Shown here: positions 4,138-5,054 of the stretch, in pieces
How the letters are laid out: the number at the start of each line of letters is the position of its first letter
How positions within the stretch are numbered: position 1 is the first letter of the stretch
DNA from: an uncultured Oscillospiraceae bacterium
Lineage (GTDB): Bacteria > Bacillota > Clostridia > Oscillospirales > Oscillospiraceae
Direction of reading: 5' to 3'
DNA length: 5,054 nucleotides
NCBI GenBank assembly: GCA_944385195.1
Contig: CALWWH010000256.1
Span: 1 to 5,054, forward strand
Made by a program: the position numbers and the translations under genes
Notes under the pieces: model-generated
Seen by the model: the letters and a program-made list of their open reading frames with translations, nothing else
What the model was told of the DNA's origin: nothing
Databases searched by the model: none

Positions 4138-5054
4138 ATGGCAGTCACAAAAATAATTGCTATCCGGGATCGGTTGGATAAACGGGTCAATTATGTGGTC
4201 AATAGCGAAAAGACCTCCTTGGATGCAGGTGTGGCTTACATCACGAATCCGGAGAAAACGGAACAGACTTTTTTCACGAAAACAATTAATTGCCACACCA
4301 TTGAAACTGCGTATGCAGAAATGATGGACACAAAACGATACTGGAATAAGATGGGCGGCGTTCTCGGTTTTCACATTATTCAGTCCTTCGTCCCCGGCGA
4401 GGTCACACCAACGCAGGCGCATGAGATTGGGATGGAGTTTTGCAAAAGATTATTCAAGGGGCGCTTTCAGGTGGTCATCGGTACACACCTTGATAAGAAG
4501 CATCTTCATAACCATATCATCGTTAACTCGGTGTCATACATGGACGGAAAGAAATATCATTCCAATCCAGAAAGCTATTATCAAGAGGTTCAAAAAATAT
4601 CGGATGATTTGTGCCGTGAAAACGGGCTGTCTATCATCACTCCGGAGGGCAAGGGCAAGCACTACGGCGAATGGAAGGCGGAGCAGGATGGCAGACCCAC
4701 CGTGCGGGGCATCATCCGGGAGGACATTGACCGTATCATCGGAGAAGCCTATACCTACCAGACCTTTCTCCTGCTGTTGCAGAGAAACGGCTATGAGATC
4801 AAAAGCGGCCCCAACCGGAAGTACACCGCTGTACGCCCACCCGGTGGCAAGCGATTTGTCCGTCTGGACAGCCTGGGCGAAGGCTATACCGAAGAAGCCA
4901 TCAAGCAGCGGCTCATGGGACAGCGCAGCGGCGCGACCCAGAAGCCAAAGCAGTCGGTCTATCATACGAAGCGCTATCGTGTGAAGGGCAAGCTGTCCCG
5001 TTATCCCAAACGGAAGATCACCGGTTTCCTCGCACTCTATTTCCGATATGTGTA
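4138..5054 (+). CDS. MobA/VirD2-type relaxase (3' end outside window)
   Basis: The frame is open from the ATG at 4138 to the last base, giving 305 residues of an unfinished protein. It is a conjugative relaxase that nicks oriT and stays bound to the 5' end through a tyrosine. Y19 in RVNYVVNSEKT is the candidate nucleophile. The metal-binding motif III is clear: THLDKKHLHNHIIVNSV, with H117, H122, H124 and H126, plus D119. A middle block (GGVLGFHIIQSFVPGEVTP, 73-91) is typical of the MOBP group. Residues after about 165 (GKHYGEWKAEQDGRPTVR, 173-190) form the linker and helical part common in Tn1549-like relaxases. The mobC stop and this start are one base apart (TGAGATG), and there is no strong Shine-Dalgarno, so translational coupling is likely. 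GC rises abruptly near base 4600 (residue about 155), suggesting mosaic ancestry. The nicking residues look intact. Confidence 0.93.
   Translation, partial: MAVTKIIAIRDRLDKRVNYVVNSEKTSLDAGVAYITNPEKTEQTFFTKTINCHTIETAYAEMMDTKRYWNKMGGVLGFHIIQSFVPGEVTPTQAHEIGMEFCKRLFKGRFQVVIGTHLDKKHLHNHIIVNSVSYMDGKKYHSNPESYYQEVQKISDDLCRENGLSIITPEGKGKHYGEWKAEQDGRPTVRGIIREDIDRIIGEAYTYQTFLLLLQRNGYEIKSGPNRKYTAVRPPGGKRFVRLDSLGEGYTEEAIKQRLMGQRSGATQKPKQSVYHTKRYRVKGKLSRYPKRKITGFLALYFRYV

Noticed and set aside
4421..4984. 187-residue + strand reading frame
   Set aside because: It lies wholly inside the relaxase gene in another frame, has a Ser/Arg-rich composition typical of an out-of-frame reading, and covers DNA that encodes the relaxase histidine motif.

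Overview
The window reads as part of the DNA-processing and mobilisation module of a Tn1549-like (Tn916/CTn-related) integrative and conjugative element. The likely host is a gut Clostridia/Oscillospirales-type Firmicute. This rests on the gene set and order (SNF2-like helicase tail, small DUF3848-type protein, DUF3991/Toprim protein, MobC, MobA/VirD2-type relaxase), all on the + strand, and on the strong AGGAGG-type ribosome sites. The host is inferred from family knowledge; nothing in the window identifies a species.

Layout. Bases 3-1577 are the C-terminal end of a very large SNF2-type helicase polypeptide that starts outside the window. Three small genes follow. The first, 1601-2008, and the second, 2041-2373, are unrecognised; 2041-2373 is clearly more AT-rich. 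The third, about 2410-2742, is probably a DUF3848 protein. Three bases later, 2746-3687 encodes a DUF3991/Toprim primase-like protein whose N-terminus looks like a CHC2 zinc finger without its zinc ligands. Then comes a 119-base non-coding gap (3688-3806) packed with inverted repeats: a 13-bp bulged hairpin, a perfect 20-bp palindrome extendable to 15 bp per arm, and a GC-rich mini-hairpin. It is the best oriT/MobC-site candidate here. mobC (about 3807-4136) and the relaxase gene (4138 to beyond the window end) follow, separated by one base. The relaxase frame is open to the last base.

How the parts fit (inference). MobC and the relaxase would form the relaxosome on the repeats in the gap. 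The relaxase would nick and covalently hold the transferred strand. The Toprim/primase-like protein and the SNF2-like helicase probably act on the transferred DNA or on entry into the recipient. The small unknown genes are accessory.

The points most worth a second look are: a near-perfect Shine-Dalgarno in mobC that is correctly spaced from an ATA codon rather than ATG; the layered repeats upstream of it, with two mutually exclusive pairings; a textbook terminator-shaped hairpin plus T-run inside the Toprim gene; and an abrupt GC change inside the relaxase gene near base 4600 that suggests mosaicism. I found no tRNA, rRNA, CRISPR array or insertion sequence.
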